64,000 nucleotides of DNA from Streptomyces sp. CB01580. GTDB taxonomy: Bacteria; Actinomycetota; Actinomycetes; Streptomycetales; Streptomycetaceae. Location of the stretch: NCBI RefSeq assembly GCF_001905795.1, contig NZ_LIXJ01000004.1, positions 428,409 through 492,408 on the forward strand, read 5' to 3'. The position numbers and the translations under genes are program-made. This document shows, piece after piece, positions 33,791 through 42,852 of this stretch. The stretch's first letter is position 1, and each line of letters starts with the position of its first letter. The notes under the pieces were generated by a model. It ran no database searches, had not been told where the DNA came from, and worked only from the letters and a program-made list of their open reading frames with translations.

Positions 33791-33920
33791 CACACCAGGC
33801 TAACAAACACCTCGGAAAAGCGATTCCCGGAGCCCTGCCCGAATTCCGATCCGGTCTCCGGGAAACCGATCCGGTTCCCGGAACCCCGTACGGCCGGGGG
33901 CGGACCGGTCCCGCGCGCCC

Positions 33921-36332
33921 TCAGTCCCGCAGCAGGTCCGGGACGCCGTCCTCGTCGGGCAGGTCACGCTCGCCCGAGACCACCGTGAGCTGCTGCGTCG
34001 CGCGCGTCAACGCCACGTACAGCACCCGCAGGCCGGCCGGGGACTCGTCGGCGATCTCGGCGGGCGAGACGACCACCGTGGCGTCGTACTCCAGGCCCTT
34101 CGCCTCCAGGCTGCCCAGCGCGACCACCCGCTCGCCGAGACCGGCGAGCCATTCGCGGGCCTGTGCCCGGCGGTTCATCGCGACGACCACGCCGACCGTC
34201 CCGTCGACCTCGTCCAGCAGGCGTCGTGCCTCCTCCCGCACCGAGGCGGCCGGATCGCCGTCCCGTACGGTCGTGAAGCGCGGCTTCACTCCGGTGGAGC
34301 GGACCGCGGCCGGTGACTCGCTCCCGGGCATCGCCAGCGCGAGAACCTTGGCCGCCAGCTCGGCGATCTCCGCCGGGTTCCGGTAGTTGACCGTGAGGGT
34401 GAAGTGGCGGCGCGGCCGGGTGCCGAGCGCCTCGTCGCGCGCTCGCGCGGCCTCGTCCGGGTCGGACCAGGAGGACTGGGCCGGGTCCCCGACGATCGTC
34501 CAGGTGGCGTGCCGGCCACGGCGGCCGACCATGCGCCACTGCATGGGCGTCAGGTCCTGCGCCTCGTCGACGATGACGTGCGCGTACTCCGTGCGCTCCG
34601 CCGCCAGCCGCTCGGCCCGCTCGCGCTGGGTCTCCTCGCGCCGCGGCATCAGCTCCTCCAGGCCGCTGAGCTGGTCCAGCGGGTCCAGCTCGCGCTTCTT
34701 CTTCGGCCGGGCCGGGGTCCCGAGCAGCATCTGGAGCTCGTCGAGCATCGCCACGTCGTGCACGGAGAGCGGGCCGTCGCCGTTGCGGTCGAGGCGCTTC
34801 AGGGAACGGGCCAGGCGGCGCACCTCGCCCTGGTTGAGGACCCGGCGCGACCAGCGGCCGAGCCGCCTCTCGTCGGCCATCGCGGCGAGCACCCCGCGCG
34901 GGGTGAGCTCGGGCCACCATGCGTCCAGGAACTCGATGAAGGGGGTCTCGGTGGAGACGTCCTCGTCGAAGGAGGAACGCAATTCGGCCACGAGTTCGGG
35001 ATCGGTGTAGCGGTCCCGGCCGGACGACTTGTTCCAGAGGGCGTCCAGGAGCATTCTGCGGGCGCGCGGGCGCAGAAGGTTGACCGGAGCGGTGCCGCCG
35101 AGCACCGACTGCCGGATGCGGCGCAGTTCGTCGGCGTCCAGTTCGACACGAGCACCGAACGCGACGACCCGCAGCCGGGTCGGGGTGGCCGGGGGCGCAC
35201 CGGCGGTGCCGGTCGCCGCATCGGTCGCATCGGTCATGTCGCCGAAGGAGAGCTGACCGCCGTCGCGGCCCCTCGCCCCGCCCGGGGCGCCGGGTCGTTC
35301 CAGCGCGCCGCGCGCGGCCTTGCGCAGCACCTGGAGCATCCGGGAGGAGCCCTTGATCCGGGCAACGGCGGGTTCGTCGTAGACGGTGGCGCCCTCGGGG
35401 CCCGCCGCCTCGTCGGAGAGCGAGCCGACCGCGCGGATCGCGACCTGCCCCTCCTCCCCCAGTGAGGGCAGCACCCCCTCGGTGTACGCGACGAGGAGCG
35501 GGGTCGGCGAGACGACGAGGATGCCGCCCGCGTAGCGCCGCCGGTCCTGGTAGAGGAGGTACGCGGCGCGGTGCAGAGCGACGGCGGTCTTGCCGGTGCC
35601 GGGGCCGCCGGACACCTCGGTGACGGAGGCGGCGGGGGCCCGGATCACCAGGTCCTGCTCGGCCTGGATGGAGGAGACGATGTCCCGCATGGTGTGGCTG
35701 CGGGCCTGGCCGAGCGCCGCCATCAGGGCGCCGTCGCCGATGACGGGAAGCCGCTGACCGTCGAGGAACGCGGTCAGCTCGGGACGCATCAGGTCGTCCT
35801 CGACACCGAGGACCCGGCGGCCCTTGGAACGGATGACCCTGCGGCGCACCACCCGGCCCGGGTCCTTCGGCGTCGACCGGTAGAAGGGCGCGGCGGCCGG
35901 GGCACGCCAGTCGATGACCAGGGGCGCGTACTCGGAGTCGAGGACGCCGATCCGGCCGATGTGCAGGGTCTCCGCGATGTCGGCCGAGCCGTCCTCGCGT
36001 ACGGCGTCGTCGGCCGGCTCGACCGAGGTGTACGCGCCGTCGGGGCCCCGCTCGCCGTCCTTGCCGAGCAGCAGGTCGATGCGTCCGAAGAGGAAGTCCT
36101 CGAACTCGCTGTTCAGCCGGTTGAGGTGGATCCCGGCCCGGAACACCTGGGCGTCGCGCTCGGCGAGTGCTCCCGGGGTACCGACCTGACCCCGCTTGGC
36201 GGCGTCGTCCATGAGGAACTCCGCCTCGTGGATCTTCTCCTCGAGGCGACGGTACACACGGTCGAGATGTTCTTGCTCGACACCGGTCTCCCGGTCCCGC
36301 AATGAATCGACAGCGGCATCCTGCGCGGCCAC
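33921..36332 (-). CDS. HelD-like UvrD/SF1 helicase
   Basis: An 803-residue superfamily 1 ATPase of the actinobacterial HelD type. The N-terminal coiled coil (EQEHLDRVYRRLEEKIHEAEFL) would enter the RNA polymerase secondary channel. Motor motifs follow: Walker A GGPGTGKT at 242-249, motif II VIVDEAQDLTPMQWRM, TIVGDPAQSSW, LTVNYRNPAEIAELA and the C-terminal VLYVALTRATQQLTVV. HelD proteins release stalled RNA polymerase, and some actinobacterial members protect against rifampicin. The GTG at 36332 follows AAGGGGG. I saw no rifamycin-associated element in the ~100 bases upstream, so a recycling rather than antibiotic-induced role is more likely (inference). Confidence 0.9.
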   Translation of the reverse strand: MAAQDAAVDSLRDRETGVEQEHLDRVYRRLEEKIHEAEFLMDDAAKRGQVGTPGALAERDAQVFRAGIHLNRLNSEFEDFLFGRIDLLLGKDGERGPDGAYTSVEPADDAVREDGSADIAETLHIGRIGVLDSEYAPLVIDWRAPAAAPFYRSTPKDPGRVVRRRVIRSKGRRVLGVEDDLMRPELTAFLDGQRLPVIGDGALMAALGQARSHTMRDIVSSIQAEQDLVIRAPAASVTEVSGGPGTGKTAVALHRAAYLLYQDRRRYAGGILVVSPTPLLVAYTEGVLPSLGEEGQVAIRAVGSLSDEAAGPEGATVYDEPAVARIKGSSRMLQVLRKAARGALERPGAPGGARGRDGGQLSFGDMTDATDAATGTAGAPPATPTRLRVVAFGARVELDADELRRIRQSVLGGTAPVNLLRPRARRMLLDALWNKSSGRDRYTDPELVAELRSSFDEDVSTETPFIEFLDAWWPELTPRGVLAAMADERRLGRWSRRVLNQGEVRRLARSLKRLDRNGDGPLSVHDVAMLDELQMLLGTPARPKKKRELDPLDQLSGLEELMPRREETQRERAERLAAERTEYAHVIVDEAQDLTPMQWRMVGRRGRHATWTIVGDPAQSSWSDPDEAARARDEALGTRPRRHFTLTVNYRNPAEIAELAAKVLALAMPGSESPAAVRSTGVKPRFTTVRDGDPAASVREEARRLLDEVDGTVGVVVAMNRRAQAREWLAGLGERVVALGSLEAKGLEYDATVVVSPAEIADESPAGLRVLYVALTRATQQLTVVSGERDLPDEDGVPDLLRD

Positions 36333-36521
36333 CGAGGCCCCCTTCTGACGTGCATCGGGCAGCCGTCAACCATATGCGAAGGGGGGCCCGCCGCGCACCT
36401 GCCGCACAGGAGAAGGGCGTGGCGGGACCCGTTCTCTCTTCTCCTCCCTCGCCGTGCTTCGTCTCCGGGCCCGCGTGCTTGCGCCCCGTCCTCGGTGGGG
36501 CGGCGCCGCCGCTCCTGGCCC

Positions 36522-37157
36522 TCACGCCGGATCGGCGTCCGCGACCGCAGTGACAGCCGCGGCCGCCGCCACCCGGCGCCGGTGACGGGCCACCCGTTCC
36601 CGGTTCCCGCACACCTCGCTGGAGCACCAGCGACGCCGGTGCCCGCGCGAGGTATCCAGATAGAGCCGACGGCAGTTGTCGGCCTCGCAGCGACGCAGTC
36701 CGGCCCGCGCCACCGGGTCGGTCAGGAGTTCCACGGCGTCACGGGCCACGGCGGCCAGCAGCGCCCCGCACTCGGGGTCGCCGTCCAGTGTCCGTATCAG
36801 CGTGCCGCCCCTGCCCCGTACGGCCCGGAGGCCCGGCGGCGGCTCCGCGGCGAGCGCGTTGACCCGCTCCAGGGCGTCCACAGCGCCCTCGAACCTGCGG
36901 CCGCCGCCGATTTCGGCGGTCAGCAGCCGCTCGACGCCCGTCCTCAGCTGGCGGAAGCGCACCACCCAGCTGTCGTCCACGGCACCGAGGTGGGTGCCGT
37001 TCGGTACGAGTCCGGTGGCGAGCAGCCAGTCGGCGAGCCGCTCGGCGCCGTCGAGCAGTTCGCACGCCCCGGACGTGCCGGTTCCCGTCGCCACCAGGTC
37101 CAGGCAGGGGCGGCCGGAGCCGAACCGCCAGTCGTACGCACTCTTGCCCGCTGCCAT
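36522..37157 (-). CDS. ABATE/CGNR zinc-finger stress regulator
   Basis: A 211-residue protein of the actinobacterial ABATE + CGNR zinc-finger family. The N-terminus has GRPCLDLVATG (the conserved LDFxNT-like start of ABATE). The C-terminus holds RRCEADNCRRLYLD and WCSSEVCGNRERVARHRRR, a four-Cys treble-clef-like zinc finger ending in the diagnostic CGNR and a basic tail for DNA binding. The ATG at 37157 was chosen from family length; its ribosome-binding site is weak. The targets are unknown. It is divergent from the downstream acetyltransferase. Confidence 0.88.
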   Translation of the reverse strand: MAAGKSAYDWRFGSGRPCLDLVATGTGTSGACELLDGAERLADWLLATGLVPNGTHLGAVDDSWVVRFRQLRTGVERLLTAEIGGGRRFEGAVDALERVNALAAEPPPGLRAVRGRGGTLIRTLDGDPECGALLAAVARDAVELLTDPVARAGLRRCEADNCRRLYLDTSRGHRRRWCSSEVCGNRERVARHRRRVAAAAAVTAVADADPA

Positions 37158-37285
37158 GTATGAATCACCGCCTCGGGGTCTGCGCCGGAGGTCTCCCCCA
37201 GAGTGCCCCTCGGCCGACCGGCCCGGAACCCCTGGCGCCGCACGGGGCCGGTGAGAGATGCCCCCGGGACCGTTATGGTCTCCGG

Positions 37286-37852
37286 GTGCCCGACGAACGC
37301 CGTGCCACCGCTCCCGAGGCCGACGCACTCCTGCTCCGTCCCTGGCTGCCCGACGACATGCCGGACGTGATCAAGGCGTTCCGCGATCCCTCGATGCGCG
37401 CCATGCTGCGCACGTGGGTGACCGACGAGGCCGAGGCCGAGCGCTGGCTGAGGAGACAGCGGGAAGGCCGGGAATCCGGCACCCGTTTCGCCTTCGCCGT
37501 GGTCGATCGCGCGTCCGCCGGTGAGCTTGTCGGCAATGTGGCGTTCAGCCGCCCCGCCCTGGACGCGGCGAGCGGGGAGGTCGGCTACTGGACGGCCCCG
37601 TGGGCGCGCGGCCGAGGGGTGGCGTCGCAGGCGCTCGGGGCGCTGACCGACTGGGTGTTCGAGGCGTTCGCCGAGAACGGTCTGGTGCGGCTGGACCTGC
37701 TGCACCAGGTGGGCAACGACGCCTCGTGCCGGGTCGCGGAGAAGTGCGGCTACGACCTCGCGGAGGTCCTGCGTGCGCTGCCGCCATGGCCGCGGGAGGG
37801 TCACCGGCACGTACGGTTCCGCCCCGGGAGCCCCGGGCGGCGAGCCTGCTGA
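37286..37852 (+). CDS. GNAT N-acetyltransferase (RimJ/RimL-like)
   Basis: A 188-residue protein starting at GTG 37286 with the GNAT core: LLLRPWLPDDMPDVIKAF, ELVGNVAFSR, EVGYWTAPWARGRGVASQAL (acetyl-CoA-binding R/Q-x-x-G-x-G/A loop) and NDASCRVAEKCGYDLAEVLR. It would acetylate an amine using acetyl-CoA in the cytoplasm; the substrate is unknown. It is divergent from the CGNR gene and convergent with a second, unrelated GNAT. Confidence 0.88.
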   Translation: MPDERRATAPEADALLLRPWLPDDMPDVIKAFRDPSMRAMLRTWVTDEAEAERWLRRQREGRESGTRFAFAVVDRASAGELVGNVAFSRPALDAASGEVGYWTAPWARGRGVASQALGALTDWVFEAFAENGLVRLDLLHQVGNDASCRVAEKCGYDLAEVLRALPPWPREGHRHVRFRPGSPGRRAC

Positions 37853-37906
37853 ACGCCCGTCGCCGACGCCCCGGGGCCGTCCATGGGAGGCCCGTGGAGC
37901 CGGGGC

Positions 37907-38470
37907 TCAGCCGGCCGGCGGGTCGTCGTGCAGGATCCGCTGGAACAGCCGGTGGTCACGCCATTCGCCGTCGATGTGCAGACAGCGCGGGGCCATCCCG
38001 TACTCCTCGAAGCCGCACTTGAGGAGCACCCGCTGGGACGCCACGTTGTCCAGGAGCGTCCCCGCCTCGACCCGGTGCAGCCGCAGGTCGTCCCTGGCCG
38101 ACTCGCAGATCCGGCTCACGGCGGTCGTGGCCAGCCCCCGGCCCGCGTACTCGATGTCCACCCAGTAGCCGAGCGTGCCGCTGCGGAACGGCCCGAGCAC
38201 GATGCCGTTGAGGTTGAATCCGCCCACCGCGCGGTCCTGCTCGTCCGCGAGCACCCACGACATCGACCGCCCCGCGTCCCGATCCGCGAGCATCCCCGCC
38301 AGCCGCTCCCGCTGCCCGTGCTCGGTGTAGAAGACCTCGGGCCGCAGGGGCTCCCAGGGCCGCATGTACGCGCGGCTGCGGGTCAACGCCGCGGCGAGGG
38401 AAGCGGCATCGGCCATGGTGGCGGGGCGGAGTCGTACCTCCGCGTCGAGCTGATGGGAGTCGTTGATCAT
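37907..38470 (-). CDS. GNAT N-acetyltransferase (RimJ-like)
   Basis: A 187-residue GNAT with VRLRPATMADAASLAAALTRS at the N-terminus, the acetyl-CoA loop GYWVDIEYAGRGLATTAVSR, and VEAGTLLDNVASQRVLLKCG, characteristic of RimJ/RimL N-terminal acetyltransferases. The ATG at 38470 opens the frame. It is convergent with the preceding GNAT with a 54-base gap that shows no obvious hairpin. Confidence 0.9.
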   Translation of the reverse strand: MINDSHQLDAEVRLRPATMADAASLAAALTRSRAYMRPWEPLRPEVFYTEHGQRERLAGMLADRDAGRSMSWVLADEQDRAVGGFNLNGIVLGPFRSGTLGYWVDIEYAGRGLATTAVSRICESARDDLRLHRVEAGTLLDNVASQRVLLKCGFEEYGMAPRCLHIDGEWRDHRLFQRILHDDPPAG

Positions 38471-38580
38471 CCCTTCAGGTTATCCCCGTGCCGCCGAACG
38501 GCCCCGGCCCACGGACCTCACCGCGCCTTCCTCCCGCCCTTTCCCCGTGCCGCCCCTCGCTCCGCCCCGCCCGCCGCTTC

Positions 38581-38961
38581 TCACTCCTCCTCGTGCCGCG
38601 CCCTCGCCAGGTCCACCAGCCGGTCGAACGTGCGGTTCAGCTCCGCCCGCCGGGTCTTCTTGTACTCCTCCTCGGGTTCCAGATCGTCGATGGTCCGTTC
38701 CCACACGTCCATGAACGTCCGCTTCCACACCTCGGCCACCGCCGGCTCCGGCACCACCGCGCCGACGTATCCCCGCTCCGCGATCAGACACAGCAGATCG
38801 ATGTCGCACGGCACGACCACCCCCCAGTAGTCGTCCGGCTCCAGACCCACCGGATCGCCCGCCATGGCCTCCTCGATCTCCGAGAGGAGACGTCCGGTGA
38901 TCCCCGACAGGTGGTCCGCCGCCGTGTCGCTGTCGAAATTCCCGCTGCCCCAAGTGCCCAT
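38581..38961 (-). CDS. DUF4259 protein
   Basis: A 126-residue acidic protein beginning MGTWGSGNFDSDTAADHL, the signature start of DUF4259 (MGTWGxGxFxND). The rest is predicted mostly helical (EVWKRTFMDVWERTIDDLEP). The function of the family is unknown. The ATG at 38961 fits the family start exactly, so longer upstream frames were rejected. Confidence 0.9.
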   Translation of the reverse strand: MGTWGSGNFDSDTAADHLSGITGRLLSEIEEAMAGDPVGLEPDDYWGVVVPCDIDLLCLIAERGYVGAVVPEPAVAEVWKRTFMDVWERTIDDLEPEEEYKKTRRAELNRTFDRLVDLARARHEEE

Positions 38962-39054
38962 GGTCTTCCCCTCCGCCGGTCGTCGCGCACGTGTCCCCCG
39001 CCGCCTCCAGGTTCTATCGCACGGCACTGACAACACCGGCCGGACCAGGTGCCG

Positions 39055-40200
39055 TTACGCGCCTCGGAATTCCGGGTGCCCGGTGTCCTCGGCCGGGTCC
39101 AGCTCCAGCCGGTAGCCGCGTTCGACCACGGTCCGGACGAGCTCGGGTACGCCCAGCGCCGTGCGCAGCTTCGCCACGGCCGTCTCCACCGCGTGCTCGT
39201 CCGTGCCGCCGCCGGGCAACGTGCGCAGCAGGTCGGCGCGGCCCACCACCCGGCCCGGCCGACGGGCCAGGGCGTGCAGCAGGGCCATTCCGGCGGGCGG
39301 CACCGGACGCGGTTCGCCGTCGACGATCACGGCGTGGCCACGGATCTGGACACGGTGCCGCGCGACCGTCAACACCGGTGCCCTCGCGGGGAGTTCGTGG
39401 CACAGCAGCTGGACGAGCGGGACGAGCCGGAAGCGTTCCGGCTGGACGGTGTCGATGCCGAGCGCCTGCAACGGCCGGGCCGTGACGGGCCCGACGCAGG
39501 CCACGAGCACGTCCTCGCGCAGCGCGCTCAGGAGTTCCGGCGACTGCCCGCGCCTTTCCGCCCGTCCGAGCAACGAGGTGGCGGCCGGGGCGCTGGTGAA
39601 GGTGAGCGCGTCCACGCCGCGGGCCAGAACTGCGTCGAGCAGCCGGTCGAGCGGTGCGATGTCCTCGGGGTCCGTCCAGCGGTAGACGGGTACGGCGACG
39701 ACCTCGGCGCCCGCCGCCCGGAGCGGCTCGATGAAGCCCTGGAGGGGTTCGCCGTGAAGTTGGAGGGCGATCCGGCGTCCCGCCACGCCTTCGGTGAGGA
39801 GCCGGTCGAGCACCTCGTCCATGGATTCGGAGGCGGGTGACCAGCTCTCGGTCAGCCCGGCCGCCCGTACGGCGCCCCTGGCCTTGGGGCCGCGGGCCAG
39901 CAGTTCGGCCCCGCGCAGGGCCGCCGCCAGCCGGTCGCCGAGGCCCCAGCCGTCGGCGGCCTCCATCCAGCCCCGGAAGCCCACGGCGGTGGTGGCGACG
40001 ACCACGTCGGGGACGGATCCGATGACTTCCCGGGTGGCGGCGAGGAGTTCGGTGTCGTCGGCGAGCGGCACGATCCGCAGGGCCGGTGCGTGCAGGACGG
40101 CGGCGCCCCGCCGCTCCAGCAGCGCCTCGAACTCCTCCGCGCGGCGTGCGGCGGTGACCCCGACGGTGAACCCGGTGAGGGGTTCGTGCTCTCCACGCAT
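39055..40200 (-). CDS. uroporphyrinogen-III synthase fused to an OmpR-type winged helix
   Basis: A 381-residue two-domain protein. Residues 10-275 match HemD (FTVGVTAARRAEEFEALLERRGA, VPVYRWTDPEDIAPLDRLLD, DALTFTSAPAATSLL, CVGPVTARPLQALG), which closes hydroxymethylbilane to uroporphyrinogen III. Residues 285-375 are a winged-helix DNA-binding domain of the OmpR C-terminal class (PPAGMALLHALARRPGRVVGRADLLRTL, DEHAVETAVAKLRTALG, RTVVERGYRLEL). The ATG at 40200 has GGAAGAG upstream. Such fusions occur in actinobacteria and may be regulators more than enzymes. Confidence 0.92.
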   Translation of the reverse strand: MRGEHEPLTGFTVGVTAARRAEEFEALLERRGAAVLHAPALRIVPLADDTELLAATREVIGSVPDVVVATTAVGFRGWMEAADGWGLGDRLAAALRGAELLARGPKARGAVRAAGLTESWSPASESMDEVLDRLLTEGVAGRRIALQLHGEPLQGFIEPLRAAGAEVVAVPVYRWTDPEDIAPLDRLLDAVLARGVDALTFTSAPAATSLLGRAERRGQSPELLSALREDVLVACVGPVTARPLQALGIDTVQPERFRLVPLVQLLCHELPARAPVLTVARHRVQIRGHAVIVDGEPRPVPPAGMALLHALARRPGRVVGRADLLRTLPGGGTDEHAVETAVAKLRTALGVPELVRTVVERGYRLELDPAEDTGHPEFRGA

Positions 40201-40339
40201 GTGCTCTTCCCGGCTCTCGTTACGGCCTCGTTCCGGCTGCCGCCCTGCCGGCTCTCGTTCCCACTGCCGTCCGGACGGCGAAGGTACACCACCGGGCGTC
40301 GTCCACCGGCCCACCTCCACACGCCACCGCTCCCCTCCC

Positions 40340-41350
40340 TCAGCCGCGCGTCAGCATCAGCGCGGCATCGGCCTCGGGCAGCCAGCTCCCGTCCGGCCGC
40401 TCCAGCCAGCCCTCCTCGGCCCCCAGCCGGGCCGCGGCCTCGCGCAGGGCGTCGAGGCCCGGATGGCGCAGGTCCCTGCGCCACACCATCAGCAGCGGGG
40501 AGACCGGTACGGGCCGGACCAGCGGACGCACCACGGTCCCCGGCAACGGCGGGAAGCCGACGACGCACAGCACCGGGTTCGCCGACTTCGCCATGACCCG
40601 CTGGAACTCGGCCACGCCGACCGCGAGCGGAACCGGAGGCGCGAGTTCGATGCCCCACTCCGCGAACAGCAGCCGGGCGAGGTCCGTCCACTCCCCCGTA
40701 CGCGGATTCCCGTCACCCGCGTAGACGATCTCGCCGGCCAGGTCGCCGGGGGCGACGGCCTCCCGCCCGGCGAGCGGGTGATCGGCGGGCAGCAGAACGG
40801 CCATCGGCTCGTACCGCACCGGCAGCACGCCGAGCCGCGCCCGTACCGCCGGATCGAGCCCTGCGGCACGACCGAAGGAGACGTCGAGCCGGCCGGCCAG
40901 GATCTCCCCCGCCGCCCAGGTCAGGCCGCTCTCGAAGCGCGCCATCAGCTCGCACGAGGGAACCAGTTCGCGCGCGCGGGCGAGCACCCGGGCCGCCGTC
41001 ATGCCGTCGGTGTTGAGGTCGACGAGGAGCGGGCGGGCCGCGGCGTCCCCGAAGGCGGCGGCGAGGTCGGCGTGCGCCTCCAGCACCCGCCGGGCGTACG
41101 GGAGGAGCCGTTCCCCGTCGGCGGTCAGGGCCACCTGCCGGGTGGTGCGCACGAAGAGTTCCGTGCCCAGTTCGCGCTCCAGCCGCCGGACGTCCCGGCT
41201 CAATGCCTGCTGGGCGATGAAGAGGCGGGCGGCGGCACGGGTGAAGTGCAGGTCCTCGGCGACGGCCACGAAAGCGCGGAGCAGCCGGGGGTCGGTGTCG
41301 CCGCGGCTGCTCGTCCGACTGCCCGTTCCGGCACCGTCAGGGGGAACCAT
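40340..41350 (-). CDS. LysR-family transcriptional regulator
   Basis: A 336-residue LTTR. The helix-turn-helix is RLLRAFVAVAEDLHFTRAAARLFIAQQALSRDVRRLERELG (helix 3 QQALSRDVRRLE), followed by a linker helix and a periplasmic-binding-like effector domain. A disordered 20-residue lead precedes the HTH. It is divergent from the MFS gene at 41434 with 83 bases between, the usual arrangement for an LTTR controlling its neighbour. Confidence 0.93.
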   Translation of the reverse strand: MVPPDGAGTGSRTSSRGDTDPRLLRAFVAVAEDLHFTRAAARLFIAQQALSRDVRRLERELGTELFVRTTRQVALTADGERLLPYARRVLEAHADLAAAFGDAAARPLLVDLNTDGMTAARVLARARELVPSCELMARFESGLTWAAGEILAGRLDVSFGRAAGLDPAVRARLGVLPVRYEPMAVLLPADHPLAGREAVAPGDLAGEIVYAGDGNPRTGEWTDLARLLFAEWGIELAPPVPLAVGVAEFQRVMAKSANPVLCVVGFPPLPGTVVRPLVRPVPVSPLLMVWRRDLRHPGLDALREAAARLGAEEGWLERPDGSWLPEADAALMLTRG

Positions 41351-41362
41351 GCCGAGAATTTA

Positions 41363-41399
41363 CAACACAGATGCGTCAATCAGCGTGCAGAAGGTGTTG
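41363..41399. promoter_or_regulatory. CAACAC...GTGTTG inverted repeat in the LysR/MFS promoter region
   Basis: Six-base arms (41363-41368 and 41394-41399) are separated by 25 bases within the 83-base divergent region, and the spot is AT-richer than its surroundings. It is a plausible LTTR binding region, but the arms are short. Confidence 0.3.
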
Positions 41400-41433
41400 G
41401 ACCCCGCGGGCCGCGCGCCCCGAGGGTGATCCC

Positions 41434-42720
41434 ATGCCGTACGAGAGAAACCCGCCCTCCGCTCCCGTGTTCGCCCTCTCCGGGGACCTGCTGGTCATCG
41501 CTGCCCGTGACGCCCCCTCCCCCGTCCGACCGGCCTCCGCCAATCCCTACCTCCGGCTCCTCGCCACCCCCGGTGCCCGCGCCTTCACGGCGGGCAACCT
41601 CCTCGCCCGGCTGCCCATGGGCATGTTCAGCGTCAGCGCGGTGATCATGATCGCCGGCTCGCGTGGCTCGTACGCCCTGGCGGGGGCCGTCACCGCGGCC
41701 GGGCTCGCCGCGACGGCGGTGGTCGCGCCCTGGACGGCGCGGCTCGTCGACCGGTACGGGCAGGCCCGGATCGCGGTCCCGGCCACCGCGATCGCCGCAC
41801 TGGGCTCCCTCGCCCTCCTGCTGTGCGTGCACTACGACGCCCCGGACTGGACGCTCTTCGCCTGCTACGCCGCGACCGCCACCACCCCCAACACCGGCGG
41901 GATGTCCCGGGCCCGCTGGGCCCATCTGCACCGGGGCGATCCGGCCGCCCTGCACACCGCGAACTCCTTCGAACAGGCGGCAGACGAACTCTGCTTCATG
42001 CTCGGCCCGGCCCTCGCCGCCCTGCTGTGCGGCTCGCTCTTCCCGGAGGCCGGAACGCTCGTCGGGGCGATCCTGCTGATGACGGGCGTGCTGATCTTCG
42101 CGGCCCAGCGCGCCACGGAACCGCCGGTCACGCCCCGCGCGCACACCCGCTCCCCGCTCCGCGCCCCCGGCATGCCCGCCCTGCTCGCCGCCTTCCTCGC
42201 CACCGGGGCGGTCTTCGGCGCGATGGAGGTCGTCACGATCGCCCACGCCGGGGGCGCGATCCTGGCCCTCCAGGCGGCCGGTTCGTGCGCGGCGGGCCTG
42301 CTGTACGGTTCGCTGCGCCCGGCCCCGGACATCAGGCGGCGGCTGCTGAGCTGCCTCGCGGGGATGACGGCACTGATGTCGCTGCCGCTGCTCGCCGCCT
42401 CCTGGACCGACGCTCTGCCGGTACTCGCGGGCGCGCTGCTGCTGGCCGGCGCGGCGACCGCCCCGACGATGGTCACCGGGATGACGCTGATCCAACGCCT
42501 CACCCCGGAGGACCAGTTGAACGAGGGCATGACCCTGGCCGTGACCGCGCTGCTGGGCGGGATAGCCGTCGGGTCGGCAACCGGCGGCTGGATGGTCGAG
42601 CACGCGGGGCACGTGACGGGCTATGCCGTACCGGCGTGCGCGGCGGCTCTGGCACTGGTCGTCGCGGCGGCTGGAGTCCGCGTCCCAGGAACCGGCGCAC
42701 GGGCACGACACCCGGAATGA
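41434..42720 (+). CDS. MFS transporter
   Basis: A 428-residue membrane protein with 12 predicted spans and a cytoplasmic lead of about 45 residues. Early motifs NLLARLPMGMFSVSAVIMIA and ARLVDRYGQARIAVP (motif A, D-R-x-G) are MFS-like. The ATG at 41434 has GAGGG about 8 bases upstream. Divergent placement against the LysR gene suggests it is that regulator's target. The substrate is unknown. Its transcript ends at the shared hairpin 42798-42840. Confidence 0.88.
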   Translation: MPYERNPPSAPVFALSGDLLVIAARDAPSPVRPASANPYLRLLATPGARAFTAGNLLARLPMGMFSVSAVIMIAGSRGSYALAGAVTAAGLAATAVVAPWTARLVDRYGQARIAVPATAIAALGSLALLLCVHYDAPDWTLFACYAATATTPNTGGMSRARWAHLHRGDPAALHTANSFEQAADELCFMLGPALAALLCGSLFPEAGTLVGAILLMTGVLIFAAQRATEPPVTPRAHTRSPLRAPGMPALLAAFLATGAVFGAMEVVTIAHAGGAILALQAAGSCAAGLLYGSLRPAPDIRRRLLSCLAGMTALMSLPLLAASWTDALPVLAGALLLAGAATAPTMVTGMTLIQRLTPEDQLNEGMTLAVTALLGGIAVGSATGGWMVEHAGHVTGYAVPACAAALALVVAAAGVRVPGTGARARHPE

Positions 42721-42797
42721 CCGGCCCGACACGCAGGAACCCGGCGCGTACGGACCCCAGGACGCGCGGACCCGGGGCGTGCTGACCCCGGACACAC

Positions 42798-42840
42798 GAA
42801 CGAGGACCCCGCTGCCGGGCGGGCAACGGGGTCCTCGTTC
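42798..42840. terminator. bidirectional terminator between the MFS gene and ssrA
   Basis: Perfect 14-bp arms GAACGAGGACCCCG and CGGGGTCCTCGTTC surround a 15-base loop, 12 bases from the tmRNA 3' end. Confidence 0.85.
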
Positions 42841-42852
42841 ACATGGGAATTG

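Noticed and set aside
36333-36430. Possible rifamycin-associated element upstream of the HelD-like gene.
   Set aside because: No 19-bp inverted repeat of the expected GGGGCTT-type was seen.
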